Shown: positions 8,949-18,921, counted from the stretch's first letter. The stretch is 64,000 bases of DNA from CAIVAT01 sp964473485 (GCA_964473485.1 CAYYPH010000015.1:1-64000), one strand, 5' to 3'. Numbers and translations are program-made. Notes: generated from the letters alone by a model not told the origin.

Positions 8949-8992
8949 GGTGCACTTCTTTAATTTGTTAACATAGATCTGAGAATTCAACC

Positions 8993-9023
8993 GCAAGGTA
9001 GCATTCTTTGGATATTCTGCAAA
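8993..9023 (-). promoter_or_regulatory. Promoter of the gamma-synthase-like/thrC/thrH operon
   Basis: On the minus strand TTTG (9023-9020) is followed after exactly 19 bases by TACCTTGC (9000-8993), an imperfect match to TAnnTTTG. The predicted start near 8986 gives a leader of about 38 bases to the ATG at 8948. It shares a 175-base divergent region with lpd. Confidence 0.5.
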
Positions 9024-9093
9024 GAAACATCCTAAAAAATCGCAGGTACCGGGAGTGCATTATCACCGGATTATTTCAATAGACTATTTTTTG

Positions 9094-9101
9094 TAATTTC
9101 G
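9094..9101 (+). promoter_or_regulatory. Probable -7 element of lpd
   Basis: TAATTTCG differs from the TAnnTTTG consensus at one base and lies 23 bases upstream of the lpd ATG. I see no clear TTTG at the -33 position, so support is partial. Confidence 0.4.
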
Positions 9102-9123
9102 CACATTCAAAAAAAAGACTATC

Positions 9124-10512
9124 ATGAATTACGATATCATAGTTATTGGCAGTGGTCCCGGTGGTTACGTGGCCGCCATAAGGGCCGCCCAGCTTGGGTT
9201 CAAGACAGCCGTGGTGGAACGGGCCGAATTAGGGGGCATCTGCCTGAACTGGGGATGCATACCTACCAAAGCCTTGCTGAAAAGCGCCGATGTTTTCCAT
9301 CATGTCCAGCATGCCATCGATTACGGGATCTTCGCCGAAGAACCCAAACCCAATTTCAGTGCCATGATCAGCCGCAGTAGGAATGTTGCCGATACCATGA
9401 GCAAGGGCATCCAGTATTTATTAAAGAAAAACAAGGTTGAACATATACAGGGAACAGGGGTTCTTAAGCCGGGAAAGAAGGTTGGGGTGACTGATGCCAG
9501 CGGGCAATCCGTCGTCCATTCGGCCGAACATATCATTATTGCCACCGGTGCGCGTTCGCGAGAACTTCCCAATATCAGGCAGGACGGCAGACGGATCATT
9601 GGTTACAGGGAAGCCATGACGCTTCCTGAACAACCAAAAACCATGGTAGTCATCGGATCGGGTGCCATTGGTTCCGAGTTTGCATGGTTTTACCAGACCA
9701 TTGGAACGAAAGTCACACTTGTTGAGGTTTTACCCAACATAGTTCCTGTTGAAGATGAAGAGGTTTCGAAGACACTCGAACGTTCTTTCAAGAAGGCCGG
9801 AATGAAAGTGATGACTGGGGTTTCCGTGGAATCCGCAGAGGCCGGCGAAAACGGTTGCAAGGTGATTGTGAGCACCAAAAAGGGGTTGGAAATCCTGGAA
9901 TGTGACATTGTTCTTTCAGCCGTGGGCATCACAACCAACACGGAAGGAATCGGATTGGAGGAGGTCGGCATTGCCACCGAGAAAGGCAAAGTAGTCGTTG
10001 ATGACTTTTACCGCACCGGGGTGGAAGGGTATTATGCGATTGGCGATATTGTCAGAGGGCCCGCGCTGGCCCACGTCGCCTCGCATGAAGGGATCATCTG
10101 CATTGAGAAGATCGCAGGAAAACATGTTGAGCCGTTGGATTACACAAATATTCCCGGTTGCACCTATACCCATCCCGAAATCGCGTCGGTTGGCCTCACC
10201 GAAAAAGCTGCCCGTGAAGCGGGACACGACATCCTTGTGGGCAAATTTCCATTTACGGCTTCGGGCAAGGCAACGGCCGCCGGTGCCCGCGAAGGATTCA
10301 TCAAGGTTATATTCGACGCAAAATACGGTGAGTGGCTCGGAGCCCACATGATCGGAGAAAATGTCACGGAGATGATCGCCGAGGTAGTTGTGGCAAGGAA
10401 GCTCGAAACGACCGGCAAGGAGATCATTGAATCGGTCCACCCGCATCCAACCCTCAGCGAAGCCATCATGGAAGCTGTTGCGCAGGCCTACGGTGAATGT
10501 ATACACCTTTAA
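9124..10512 (+). CDS. lpd: Dihydrolipoyl dehydrogenase (E3)
   Basis: A 462-residue FAD disulfide oxidoreductase that reoxidises dihydrolipoyl groups with NAD+. It serves the glycine cleavage H-protein and 2-oxoacid dehydrogenases. The N-terminal FAD motif GSGPGGY is at 9-15. The redox disulfide is C40/C45 in GGICLNWGCIPTK. The NAD motif GSGAIGSEFA is near residue 180. The catalytic His-Glu pair of the partner subunit is H441/E446 in HPHPTLSE. Length and motifs are canonical. It stands alone, divergent from the threonine operon and 6 kb from gcvP, so it is probably the shared E3 of the cell. Confidence 0.97.
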   Translation: MNYDIIVIGSGPGGYVAAIRAAQLGFKTAVVERAELGGICLNWGCIPTKALLKSADVFHHVQHAIDYGIFAEEPKPNFSAMISRSRNVADTMSKGIQYLLKKNKVEHIQGTGVLKPGKKVGVTDASGQSVVHSAEHIIIATGARSRELPNIRQDGRRIIGYREAMTLPEQPKTMVVIGSGAIGSEFAWFYQTIGTKVTLVEVLPNIVPVEDEEVSKTLERSFKKAGMKVMTGVSVESAEAGENGCKVIVSTKKGLEILECDIVLSAVGITTNTEGIGLEEVGIATEKGKVVVDDFYRTGVEGYYAIGDIVRGPALAHVASHEGIICIEKIAGKHVEPLDYTNIPGCTYTHPEIASVGLTEKAAREAGHDILVGKFPFTASGKATAAGAREGFIKVIFDAKYGEWLGAHMIGENVTEMIAEVVVARKLETTGKEIIESVHPHPTLSEAIMEAVAQAYGECIHL

Positions 10513-10640
10513 AAAGCATTGGGGAAAAACCTCTGTGAACGCATAAAGTTCAATCTGAGCATATGGATGCTTGATTAACATTGTTTCTGAGAAGGGTTCC
10601 CCCTTAAGATATCGGAAGAAATCACATCAAAAAGTCAACC

Positions 10641-11183
10641 ATGGAGATCATCACCACTCCGCTTAAGGGTTTATTGATCATTAAACCTGATGTTTTTGAA
10701 GATGAAAGGGGATATTTCTTTGAATCCTTCAATCACGAAAAATTCCTGAAACTTGGATTGGACCTGCACTTTGTACAGGATAATGAATCGAAATCGAAAA
10801 AGGGCGTATTGCGCGGGCTCCATTTCCAGGCACCGCCTTTTGAACAGGGAAAACTGGTGCGGGTGATGAGGGGATCGGTTTTGGATGTGGCAGTGGACAT
10901 CAGGAGGGATTCCCCTACTTACGGGCGTTGGGAATCAATTATCCTATCGGGGCAGAACAAGTGGATGTACTGGATTCCGGCTGGTTTTGCCCATGGCTTT
11001 GTTACTTTGGAAGACGATACGATCTTTTTCTACAAATGCACCAACGTGTATAACAAAGCTTCTGAAGGCAGCATTCTCTGGCATGACGGTGACCTGAACA
11101 TCAACTGGGGAATTGAAAACCCTGTAATCTCTGAAAAAGACAAAGCAGCTCCATTGTTTCGGCAATTCAACAGCCCTTTCTGA
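10641..11183 (+). CDS. rfbC: dTDP-4-dehydrorhamnose 3,5-epimerase
   Basis: A 180-residue cupin-fold epimerase of the RmlC family. It makes dTDP-L-rhamnose precursors for surface polysaccharide by epimerising C3 and C5. Family segments are visible: DERGYFFESF near 21-30, the catalytic-His strand GVLRGLHFQ near 55-63, and the WIPAGFAHGF motif near 112-121. The other rml genes are not in the window, which is unusual because they commonly cluster. It is the first gene of a long plus-strand run, with only one base to the next gene. Confidence 0.95.
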   Translation: MEIITTPLKGLLIIKPDVFEDERGYFFESFNHEKFLKLGLDLHFVQDNESKSKKGVLRGLHFQAPPFEQGKLVRVMRGSVLDVAVDIRRDSPTYGRWESIILSGQNKWMYWIPAGFAHGFVTLEDDTIFFYKCTNVYNKASEGSILWHDGDLNINWGIENPVISEKDKAAPLFRQFNSPF

Positions 11184-11184
11184 T

Positions 11185-12186
11185 ATGAAAAGAAAATTTT
11201 TTCTTTCCGGCGGAATTGCATTACTGGTAGTGGTAGCGTTTTTTTCCATCCGGGCCCTGATCAGTAAGAGTGATGCTGACAGAAAATATAACGGGTTATT
11301 TCACCGGCACACCAAGATATTCGCCCCACCTGTTCCGTCCGTCGCTTCATTTGCAGGAGAACCGGTCCCGCTCGACAAATATTACGTAAGGGAAGCGCTT
11401 GAGCGTGAGATCCTCGCTGCCACGTTCATGCATACCAGCACAATCCTGATGTTCAAACGCGCCAACCGTTGGTTCCCTGTGATCGAACCCATTCTGAAAC
11501 AGCAGGGAATTCCGGATGACTTCAAATACCTGGCACTTGCCGAAAGCAACCTGGCCAATGTGGTATCGCCGGCCGGCGCCGAAGGATACTGGCAATTTTT
11601 AAAACCCACCGGGCAGAAATACGGTCTTGAAATCAATGATAACGTGGATGAGCGATATCATATGATCAAGGCGACAGTAGCGGCATGCAGTTATTTTTCG
11701 GAAGCTTACGGCAAATTCGGAAACTGGACACTGGCCGCGGCCTCATATAACCGCGGGCTGGACGGTTTGTCAAGAGCGCTTGAGAACCAGGCGGTATCTA
11801 ATTTCTACGACCTGTACCTGAACGACGAGACTTCCCGGTACATCTACCGAATCGTGGCCATGAAAGAGATCTACAATCATCCGGTCAGGTACGGTTTTTA
11901 TCTCCGTCAGCAGGATTTTTATCCCCAGGTTCCCACCCGTAGCGTTATAGTCGACAGCAGCATCAGCAACCTGCCTCAGTTTGCAAAACAGATGAACAGT
12001 AATTTCAGGATCCTGCGGGAACTGAATCCCTGGATACAGAATTACACGCTTCCCAATAAATCAAGGAAAACCTATACCCTGCTTTTCCCTCTTGATAATT
12101 CGGTCAGCCAGAAAGCACTCATGGAGAAAGTCCCGGTGAGTGAAATTTTCTATCATGACACGCTGAAAATCAGCGAAGTTAACTAA
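11185..12186 (+). CDS. Membrane-anchored lytic transglycosylase (SLT domain)
   Basis: A 333-residue envelope protein with an N-terminal membrane segment or uncleaved signal (about residues 5-26) and an SLT/MltD-type domain at about 85-215. The catalytic glutamate is E120 in YLALAESN. Further family signatures are GYWQFLKPTG (134-143) and the ASYNRG segment (186-191). Such enzymes cleave glycan strands of peptidoglycan with formation of anhydromuramic ends. I see no LysM motif in the C-terminal third, where MltD proteins usually have them. The start follows rfbC after a single base. Confidence 0.88.
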   Translation: MKRKFFLSGGIALLVVVAFFSIRALISKSDADRKYNGLFHRHTKIFAPPVPSVASFAGEPVPLDKYYVREALEREILAATFMHTSTILMFKRANRWFPVIEPILKQQGIPDDFKYLALAESNLANVVSPAGAEGYWQFLKPTGQKYGLEINDNVDERYHMIKATVAACSYFSEAYGKFGNWTLAAASYNRGLDGLSRALENQAVSNFYDLYLNDETSRYIYRIVAMKEIYNHPVRYGFYLRQQDFYPQVPTRSVIVDSSISNLPQFAKQMNSNFRILRELNPWIQNYTLPNKSRKTYTLLFPLDNSVSQKALMEKVPVSEIFYHDTLKISEVN

Positions 12187-12206
12187 TCAACATATCCAGT
12201 TCAGCG

Positions 12207-15044
12207 GTGGAGGAATATTTGGAAGTCTTCGGAGCCCGGGTCCACAACTTAAAGAACATCGACCTTGTCATACCGCGAAAAAAACTCGTGGTTCTGACCG
12301 GTCTGAGCGGCAGCGGAAAATCGTCGCTCGCTTTCGACACCATTTACGCCGAGGGGCAGCGTAGGTATATGGAAACCTTTTCTGCATACGCCCGTCAGTT
12401 TATTGGGAACCTTGAACGGCCCGATGTGGATAAGATAAACGGGCTCAGCCCGGTCATTGCCATTGAGCAGAAATCGACCAGCAGAAATCCCCGGTCAACG
12501 GTAGGTACCATCACCGAAATATACGATTTCATGCGCCTGCTCTACGCCCGGATCGCCGATGCATTTTCCTACGAAACCGAAGAGCTGATGATCAGGTACA
12601 GTGAGGAGCAGATACTGTCATTGATCCTTTCGAAATACAACGGGAAGGAGATCTCGATCCTTGCCCCTGTGGTGAAAGGGCGTAAGGGGCATTACCGCGA
12701 ACTGTTCGACCAGATCCGGAAGCAGGGTTTCCTGCATGTCAGGATTGATGGTGTGGTAAAAGAGATCACCGTCGGACTTCAGCTTGACAGGTATAAAATT
12801 CATGATATTGAGATCGTTATTGACCAGTTATCGGTAAGGCCCGGGATCAGGAACCGGCTGTCGGGTTCTGTCAGTCTTGCCATGCGGCAAGGCAAGGAAC
12901 AACTCATGGTGCTCGAACACGAAACAGGTACTGCCGGGCATTTCAGCAAAATGCTGATGTGTCCGACCACCGGAATTTCGTATGATGAACCCGAGCCCAA
13001 TTCTTTCTCCTTCAACTCACCTTACGGTGCCTGCCCAAAATGTAACGGCCTGGGAACCATCACTGAGGTTGACATCACCAAAATCATTCCCGACACTTCA
13101 AAAAGCATAAAAAAAGGCGGGATCGTTCCGATCGGGGAATATAAAAATTCCTGGATCTTTAAGCAGATAGAGGCCATCGGCGAAAAATACGAATTTGACC
13201 TGAACACCCCTATCGCCGAGATACCCGAAAATGCCATCAACATGATCCTTTACGGCTCGGACGAGATACTCCGGGTGAAAAATGAATATCTTGGCGTTAC
13301 CTCTCATTATTCAATGAGTTACGAAGGGATCATCAATTTTATAAACTCCCAGAATGCCGAGACTGCTCCGGCCGGCATCGTGAAATGGGCCGGGTCGTTT
13401 ATGAACCGCAAACCTTGTCCGGAGTGTCACGGTGCAAGGCTCAAAAAAGAATCCCTGCATTTCAGGATCGGTGGAAAGAATATCTCCGAACTGGCCTCGA
13501 TGGACCTGGTCAACCTTCAGCATTGGCTTGAAAAGATTGACCGGCAGCTCGACGAACGAAAAAAGACCATTGCCTTTGAGATCCTTCGGGAAATACGCAC
13601 CCGGATCCAGTTCCTGCTCGATGTCGGGATCGGGTATCTTACGCTCAACCGGACCGCGCGCAGTCTTTCCGGGGGTGAGAGCCAACGCATCAGGCTAGCC
13701 ACCCAGATTGGTTCACAGCTTGTCGGAGTTCTCTACATCCTTGATGAACCAAGCATCGGCCTGCACCAGCACGACAACATGCGGCTGATAAACGCCCTGA
13801 AAAGCCTCCGTGATGGCGGCAACTCGGTGGTCGTTGTGGAACACGACCAGGAGACAATCATGGCTGCCGACCACGTTATCGATATCGGTCCGGGGGCAGG
13901 CGTGCACGGGGGAAGGGTTGTGGCTGAAGGAACACCAGCCGAAATCATGAAGAGCAGGCATCTGACAGGTCTTTACCTCAGCGGACAGAAGAGGATCAAC
14001 ATTCCCGGCGAAAGACGCAAAGGCAATGGCCATCTGCTTGTCCTCTCCGGGGCCAGCGGGAACAACCTCAAAAACGTAACACTCGAACTCCCACTCGGAA
14101 CCCTTATTTGTGTAACCGGGCTAAGTGGAAGTGGCAAGTCATCCCTTATCAACGAAACCCTTTATCCCATCCTTAGCCGGCACTTTTACCGTTCCGACCA
14201 GAATCCGCTGCCATTCAGGGAGATCGACGGCATGCAGCACGTTGACAAAGTAATCGAGATCGACCAGTCGCCGATCGGGAGAACACCCAGGTCGAATCCG
14301 GCTACCTATACCAAAGTCTTTGATGAGATCAGGAAACTGTTTGCCAACCTCCCCGAATCAAAAATCAGAGGCTACCAGCCCGGCCGGTTCTCATTCAACG
14401 TCAAGGGCGGACGATGCGAAACCTGCAAAGGCGCCGGGCTGCGCGTAATCGAGATGAACTTCCTCCCCGATGTATATGTGCTTTGCGAAAGCTGTCAGGG
14501 TCATCGTTATAACCGCGAAACGCTGGAAGTGAGGTACAGGGGAAAATCAATCAACGACGTGTTGAACATGACCATCGAACAGGCTGTTGACTTTTTTGAC
14601 CCGATCCCTTTCATTGTTCATAAAATAAAAACCCTGAACGAAGTAGGGCTGGGATATATCACCCTTGGACAGCAGTCGACAACCTTATCGGGAGGTGAGG
14701 CTCAGCGGGTCAAACTAGCCGCCGAACTGTCGAAGACTGATACCGGAAACACGTTGTACATACTTGACGAGCCCACCACCGGGCTGCATTTCGAGGATGT
14801 AAAAGTCCTGCTCTGCGTGCTCAACAAACTGGTTGACAAAGGCAACACGGTGCTTGTAATCGAGCATAACATGGAGGTCATCAAAATGGCCGATCACCTC
14901 ATCGACATGGGACCTGAGGGTGGTGAACGGGGCGGAGCTATCATTGCAACAGGCACGCCCGAAAGCCTGGCAGAAGGTAATAAGGGTTACACCGCCCTGC
15001 ACCTTAAAAAGGTACTGAACGGTGAAATGGTTATAAAACATTAG
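12207..15044 (+). CDS. uvrA: Excinuclease ABC subunit A
   Basis: A 945-residue DNA damage sensor of nucleotide excision repair, acting with UvrB and UvrC. Two ABC ATPase modules are complete. The first Walker A, GLSGSGKS, is at 32-39 and the second is near 638. The ABC signatures are LSGGESQRIRLA near 486 and LSGGEAQRVKLA near 827. Zinc-binding cysteine pairs are seen as CPKCNG, CPECHG and CETCKG. The start codon is GTG at 12207, which places the family N-terminus EEYLEVFGARVHNLK correctly. It lies 20 bases after the transglycosylase. Confidence 0.98.
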   Translation: MEEYLEVFGARVHNLKNIDLVIPRKKLVVLTGLSGSGKSSLAFDTIYAEGQRRYMETFSAYARQFIGNLERPDVDKINGLSPVIAIEQKSTSRNPRSTVGTITEIYDFMRLLYARIADAFSYETEELMIRYSEEQILSLILSKYNGKEISILAPVVKGRKGHYRELFDQIRKQGFLHVRIDGVVKEITVGLQLDRYKIHDIEIVIDQLSVRPGIRNRLSGSVSLAMRQGKEQLMVLEHETGTAGHFSKMLMCPTTGISYDEPEPNSFSFNSPYGACPKCNGLGTITEVDITKIIPDTSKSIKKGGIVPIGEYKNSWIFKQIEAIGEKYEFDLNTPIAEIPENAINMILYGSDEILRVKNEYLGVTSHYSMSYEGIINFINSQNAETAPAGIVKWAGSFMNRKPCPECHGARLKKESLHFRIGGKNISELASMDLVNLQHWLEKIDRQLDERKKTIAFEILREIRTRIQFLLDVGIGYLTLNRTARSLSGGESQRIRLATQIGSQLVGVLYILDEPSIGLHQHDNMRLINALKSLRDGGNSVVVVEHDQETIMAADHVIDIGPGAGVHGGRVVAEGTPAEIMKSRHLTGLYLSGQKRINIPGERRKGNGHLLVLSGASGNNLKNVTLELPLGTLICVTGLSGSGKSSLINETLYPILSRHFYRSDQNPLPFREIDGMQHVDKVIEIDQSPIGRTPRSNPATYTKVFDEIRKLFANLPESKIRGYQPGRFSFNVKGGRCETCKGAGLRVIEMNFLPDVYVLCESCQGHRYNRETLEVRYRGKSINDVLNMTIEQAVDFFDPIPFIVHKIKTLNEVGLGYITLGQQSTTLSGGEAQRVKLAAELSKTDTGNTLYILDEPTTGLHFEDVKVLLCVLNKLVDKGNTVLVIEHNMEVIKMADHLIDMGPEGGERGGAIIATGTPESLAEGNKGYTALHLKKVLNGEMVIKH

Positions 15045-15048
15045 CACT

Positions 15049-15759
15049 ATGGAAAACGAAGAAATCAGGAAAATCGCTGAATCGTTTCAGCCTAAAACAT
15101 GGACCGAGACCATCAGCCTTGACACCTGGGAGATCTTCAAGGTGATCTCTGAGATGGTGGAAGGATTTGAAAAGCTCAGCAGGATCGGCCCCTGCGTTTC
15201 CATCTTCGGATCGGCGCGAACCCACGACGTACATCGTTACTATAAACTCACTGAAGAGATCGCCTACCTGCTTACCAAGTCCGGATTCGGGATCATTACA
15301 GGTGGCGGACCTGGAATCATGGAAGCAGCCAACAAAGGGGCACACTTTGCAGGCGGCAAATCAGTGGGTCTGAATATTAATCTTCCTTTTGAACAAAACC
15401 CGAACCCGTTCATCGACCGTAATAAGCTGATCAATTTTAATTATTTCTATGTCAGGAAAACTATGTTCATGCGGTATTCGATGGGATTCATCGCACTTCC
15501 GGGCGGTTTCGGGACCCTGGATGAGCTGACCGAAGCCATTACCCTGATCCAGACAAAAAAACTGCTGAAGTTCCCGGTCGTTCTTGTATCGGAGGATTAC
15601 TGGAGAGGGTTGACAGACTGGATTGAAGGCACCATCCTGAAAGAGCAGAACATCCACCGCGAAGACCTGCAGCTTTACAGTATCGTCAACACCGCGGAAG
15701 AGGCGGTTCACATCATCAACGAGTTCTATAAGACCTATGCGCTTAAACCCAATTTCTGA
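15049..15759 (+). CDS. LOG-family Rossmann-fold protein (TIGR00730 type)
   Basis: A 236-residue cytoplasmic protein with the LOG/lysine-decarboxylase-like signature PGGFGTLDE and the nucleotide-binding segment ITGGGPGIMEAAN. Characterised relatives are cytokinin-riboside monophosphate phosphoribohydrolases or nucleotide 5'-monophosphate nucleosidases such as E. coli PpnN. The substrate here is unproven. It begins four bases after the uvrA stop and is probably translated from the same message. Confidence 0.9.
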   Translation: MENEEIRKIAESFQPKTWTETISLDTWEIFKVISEMVEGFEKLSRIGPCVSIFGSARTHDVHRYYKLTEEIAYLLTKSGFGIITGGGPGIMEAANKGAHFAGGKSVGLNINLPFEQNPNPFIDRNKLINFNYFYVRKTMFMRYSMGFIALPGGFGTLDELTEAITLIQTKKLLKFPVVLVSEDYWRGLTDWIEGTILKEQNIHREDLQLYSIVNTAEEAVHIINEFYKTYALKPNF

Positions 15760-15774
15760 TGTTAATTATTTGAT

Positions 15775-15782
15775 TATTTTTG
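15775..15782 (+). promoter_or_regulatory. -7 element upstream of rsfS
   Basis: TATTTTTG matches TAnnTTTG exactly, 22 bases before the rsfS ATG, in an AT-rich 45-base gap. No clear -33 TTTG is seen. It may start a shorter transcript of the rsfS-ftsH-cdsA-psd block. Confidence 0.45.
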
Positions 15783-15804
15783 CAATATCAACGAATAACA
15801 CGGA

Positions 15805-16179
15805 ATGCCCGGAAAAAAAAAGAAAATAGCCTCCGAACCGTTGCTTGAGATCGCGATTACTGCCCTGACTGACAAAAAGGCCAGGAATCCTGTCATACTT
15901 GATTTTTCCAAACTCAAAGACCGTCTCTGCGATTTGTTCGTTATCTGTCATGGCACCTCACGCACTCAGATTGAGGCGATTGCAGATCACGTTGTATCGG
16001 AGGTCAAATCGAAAACCGGAGAAAATCCCTGGCACTGCGAGGGTCTCAGAAACGCGGAATGGATTTTGATCGACTACAGCGACATTGTCATTCATATTTT
16101 TCAGGAGGACCGCAGAAAGTTCTACAACCTCGAACAGTTGTGGGCTGACGCGGTGCTGACCCGGATTGAGGAGGCCTGA
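15805..16179 (+). CDS. rsfS: Ribosome silencing factor
   Basis: A 124-residue RsfS/Iojap-family protein. It binds ribosomal protein L14 and blocks subunit joining when nutrients are scarce. The segment from DKKARNPVILDFSK through FVICHGTSRTQIEAIAD to the DYSDIVIHIFQ strand fits the whole family domain. Length is typical. It lies 34 bases upstream of ftsH, an order common in Bacteroidota. Confidence 0.94.
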   Translation: MPGKKKKIASEPLLEIAITALTDKKARNPVILDFSKLKDRLCDLFVICHGTSRTQIEAIADHVVSEVKSKTGENPWHCEGLRNAEWILIDYSDIVIHIFQEDRRKFYNLEQLWADAVLTRIEEA

Positions 16180-16213
16180 AAATCAGTCATGACTCATATA
16201 CCAATACGACATA

Positions 16214-18250
16214 ATGGCAGAGAAAGAAAATAAAGAGAATAAATTCATTCCACCCAAAGGGAAGCGTCCGAAATTTAATTTTTACTGGATTTACGCCATC
16301 CTAGCAGTTATATTCATCACCATCCAGATCCTTAATTACAACAACCCGGTGAAGGAGGTCAGTTGGGCCCGGCTGGAGGAGATGCTGATAAGGCAGGATG
16401 TGGAAAAGATCGTCATCGTAAATAAGGAGAATGCGGAAATTTTCATAAAGAAGGATAAGATCCAGAGCGACACCCTGTACAAGGAGTTCAACAAAAAGAG
16501 TTTTTCGACTGGTACCGGCGCCGCCAATCCGCAATATTATTACCAGATCGGTTCGGAGGAGATTTTTCACGGGCTGCTTAAAGACACGCGCGACACGACC
16601 GTGGCGCGGATGAAACGCGACAGCGTTCCATCAACGGTGATAGCAGAATTTCAGAAACAGTACCCCTATCCGCCATCTACCGACACCCGTAAGGATTTCT
16701 GGGGTGACATACTGGGATATGTGCTCCCCATCCTGATTCTTGTTGCTGCCTGGTTCCTGATCATGCGGTTCATGAGCAAGGGAGCCGGTGGTGGAGGTCA
16801 GATCTTCAATATAGGCAAATCAAAGGCCCAGTTATTTGACAAGGATACAAGCGTAACGATCACTTTCAATGACGTTGCCGGTCTGGAGGAGGCCAAGGTG
16901 GAGATCATGGAGATTGTTGATTTTCTCAAGAACCCATCCAAATACACCAACCTGGGTGGAAAGATCCCCAAAGGTGCTTTACTGGTTGGTCCGCCGGGAA
17001 CCGGTAAGACACTGCTTGCCAAGGCTGTGGCCGGTGAAGCCAAAGTTCCTTTCTTTTCCATTTCAGGTTCCGACTTCGTGGAGATGTTTGTCGGAGTGGG
17101 TGCATCGAGGGTCAGGGACCTGTTCAGGCAAGCCAAAGAGAAGGCGCCATGCATCATTTTCATCGATGAAATAGATGCCATCGGCAGGGCCCGTGGCAGA
17201 AATGCCATCACCGGTGCTAACGATGAGAGGGAAAACACCCTGAACCAGCTCCTCACCGAAATGGATGGATTCGGCACCAATGCAGGTGTGATCATATTGG
17301 CGGCTACCAACCGGGCTGATATTCTTGACCGGGCGCTGATGAGGGCCGGCAGGTTCGACCGTCAGATCAATGTTGAATTGCCGGACCTTGAAGAACGTAA
17401 AGCCATCTTCAAGGTACACCTCAAACCCCTGAAACTGGACCCGTCGCTTGATGTTGACTTCCTGGCCAAGCAAACCCCGGGTTTTTCCGGAGCCGACATC
17501 GCAAATGTTTGTAATGAAGCTGCCCTGATCGCGGCAAGAAAGAACAAATCGATCATCGAAAAACAGGATTTCCTGGATGCCATCGACCGGATCATCGGCG
17601 GACTTGAAAAACGGAACAAGATCATCTCGTCGCATGAAAAGAAAGTGATCGCGTTCCATGAATCAGGTCACGCCTCGGTAAGCTGGTTGCTCCAATACGC
17701 TCACCCGCTGGTCAAAGTAACCATCGTACCGCGCGGTAAAGCCCTTGGAGCCGCCTGGTACCTGCCCGAAGAACGGCAGATAACCACTTACGACCAGATG
17801 TTCGACGAGATCACTTCGGCTGTGGGCGGACGGGCTTCCGAGGATATCTTTTTCGGAAAGGTATCCACCGGCGCACTCAATGACCTTGAAAAGGTCACCA
17901 AACAAGCCTATGCCATGGTGGTATACTTCGGTCTGAACAAAGAGATCGGCAACATCAGCTTTTACGACTCCACCGGTCAGAATGAATATGCCTTCCAGAA
18001 ACCATACAGCGAAAAAACCGCTGAAGTGATCGACCGTGAGGTAAAAGCCATTGTAGAGTCCGCTTACTTGCGGGCAAAGACCATACTCAATGAAAACCGT
18101 GAAAAGGTTGAGAAACTTGCCAATCTCCTGCTCGACAGAGAAGTGATTTTCAGGGAAGATCTTGAGGATATTTTTGGCAAACGTCCGTGGGATAAGGAAG
18201 ATGAGAACCTTCCCGCATTAAGGCAGGCTGAACAACCTTCACAATCCTGA
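16214..18250 (+). CDS. ftsH: ATP-dependent zinc metalloprotease
   Basis: A 678-residue inner-membrane AAA+ protease. Membrane segments lie at about 23-41 and 166-186, flanking a periplasmic domain that is somewhat longer than in E. coli. Walker A GPPGTGKT is at 259-266, Walker B is FIDEIDAIG (316-324), and the second region of homology follows. The zinc-site motif HESGH is at 482-486. It degrades damaged membrane proteins and regulatory proteins. The gene sits between rsfS and a LUD-domain gene with short gaps. Confidence 0.98.
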   Translation: MAEKENKENKFIPPKGKRPKFNFYWIYAILAVIFITIQILNYNNPVKEVSWARLEEMLIRQDVEKIVIVNKENAEIFIKKDKIQSDTLYKEFNKKSFSTGTGAANPQYYYQIGSEEIFHGLLKDTRDTTVARMKRDSVPSTVIAEFQKQYPYPPSTDTRKDFWGDILGYVLPILILVAAWFLIMRFMSKGAGGGGQIFNIGKSKAQLFDKDTSVTITFNDVAGLEEAKVEIMEIVDFLKNPSKYTNLGGKIPKGALLVGPPGTGKTLLAKAVAGEAKVPFFSISGSDFVEMFVGVGASRVRDLFRQAKEKAPCIIFIDEIDAIGRARGRNAITGANDERENTLNQLLTEMDGFGTNAGVIILAATNRADILDRALMRAGRFDRQINVELPDLEERKAIFKVHLKPLKLDPSLDVDFLAKQTPGFSGADIANVCNEAALIAARKNKSIIEKQDFLDAIDRIIGGLEKRNKIISSHEKKVIAFHESGHASVSWLLQYAHPLVKVTIVPRGKALGAAWYLPEERQITTYDQMFDEITSAVGGRASEDIFFGKVSTGALNDLEKVTKQAYAMVVYFGLNKEIGNISFYDSTGQNEYAFQKPYSEKTAEVIDREVKAIVESAYLRAKTILNENREKVEKLANLLLDREVIFREDLEDIFGKRPWDKEDENLPALRQAEQPSQS

Positions 18251-18255
18251 CATTT

Positions 18256-18912
18256 ATGGAAGAGAGCACTGCAAGAGAAAAGATTCTGAAACGAGTCAGG
18301 GATGCACTGATCGAAAAGACTGAGCCCCCCTACCCTATCATCGACCAGGAATCTTCAGTCTACAAGGATCTCACAGACTCTCTTGACGTTACATTTGCCG
18401 AAGAACTGGTGCAGATTGGAGGAAAATTCGTATACTGTGAAAGTGAGGATGAGTTTCTGAACAACCTTCAGTCTTTCATTGTCGAGAAGGAATGGGGAGT
18501 TCTCTATTGCCAGGACCCCAAGTTACATTTCCTGCTCAAACGTGGAGGCATTCCATTTGAAGCCCACACTGATGCCATCCTTGATGCGAAGATTGGCATT
18601 ACCCGGTGCGAATATCTCATCGCCAGGCTGGGAACCGTTATCGTATCGTCGAGGATGAGCCCGGGAAGAAAAATCACAGTATATCCCGAAACACATCTGA
18701 TCCTGGCATACACATCCCAGCTGGTCCCGGATCTGAAGCAGGCCTTGTCAGAGCTCAAGAAGAAATACCGTGATAATTACCCATCCATGATTTCACTGAT
18801 CACGGGTCCGAGCAGGACTGCCGACATAGAGAAAACGCTAGTCATGGGAGCCCACGGTCCCAGGTCATTCTACGTATTCCTGGTTGACGATTCCTCACCT
18901 TCCAATCCCTGA
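18256..18912 (+). CDS. LUD-domain protein (LutC-like)
   Basis: A 218-residue protein of the LUD/DUF162 family, the fold of LutC from the L-lactate utilisation complex. The conserved patterns are GITRCEYLIARLGTVIVSS and, near the C-terminus, SLITGPSRTADIEK followed by GAHGPRS. No lutA or lutB neighbours exist. It sits alone between ftsH (5-base gap) and cdsA (9-base gap). In this context its function is unknown, and a lactate role should not be assumed. Confidence 0.88.
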   Translation: MEESTAREKILKRVRDALIEKTEPPYPIIDQESSVYKDLTDSLDVTFAEELVQIGGKFVYCESEDEFLNNLQSFIVEKEWGVLYCQDPKLHFLLKRGGIPFEAHTDAILDAKIGITRCEYLIARLGTVIVSSRMSPGRKITVYPETHLILAYTSQLVPDLKQALSELKKKYRDNYPSMISLITGPSRTADIEKTLVMGAHGPRSFYVFLVDDSSPSNP

Positions 18913-18921
18913 CAACCGGCA

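Noticed and set aside
8949..9123. SAM riboswitch before the sulfur amino-acid operon
   Set aside because: The leader predicted from the promoter is about 38 bases, too short for a SAM aptamer, and I see no matching stems.
10513..10640. Terminator after lpd
   Set aside because: A GGGG/CCTC pairing around AAAAA is too weak and no T run follows, so I cannot support a terminator there.
17063..17659. 198-residue open frame on the minus strand inside ftsH
   Set aside because: Antisense to the AAA+ domain of FtsH, where codon bias opens a long reverse frame.
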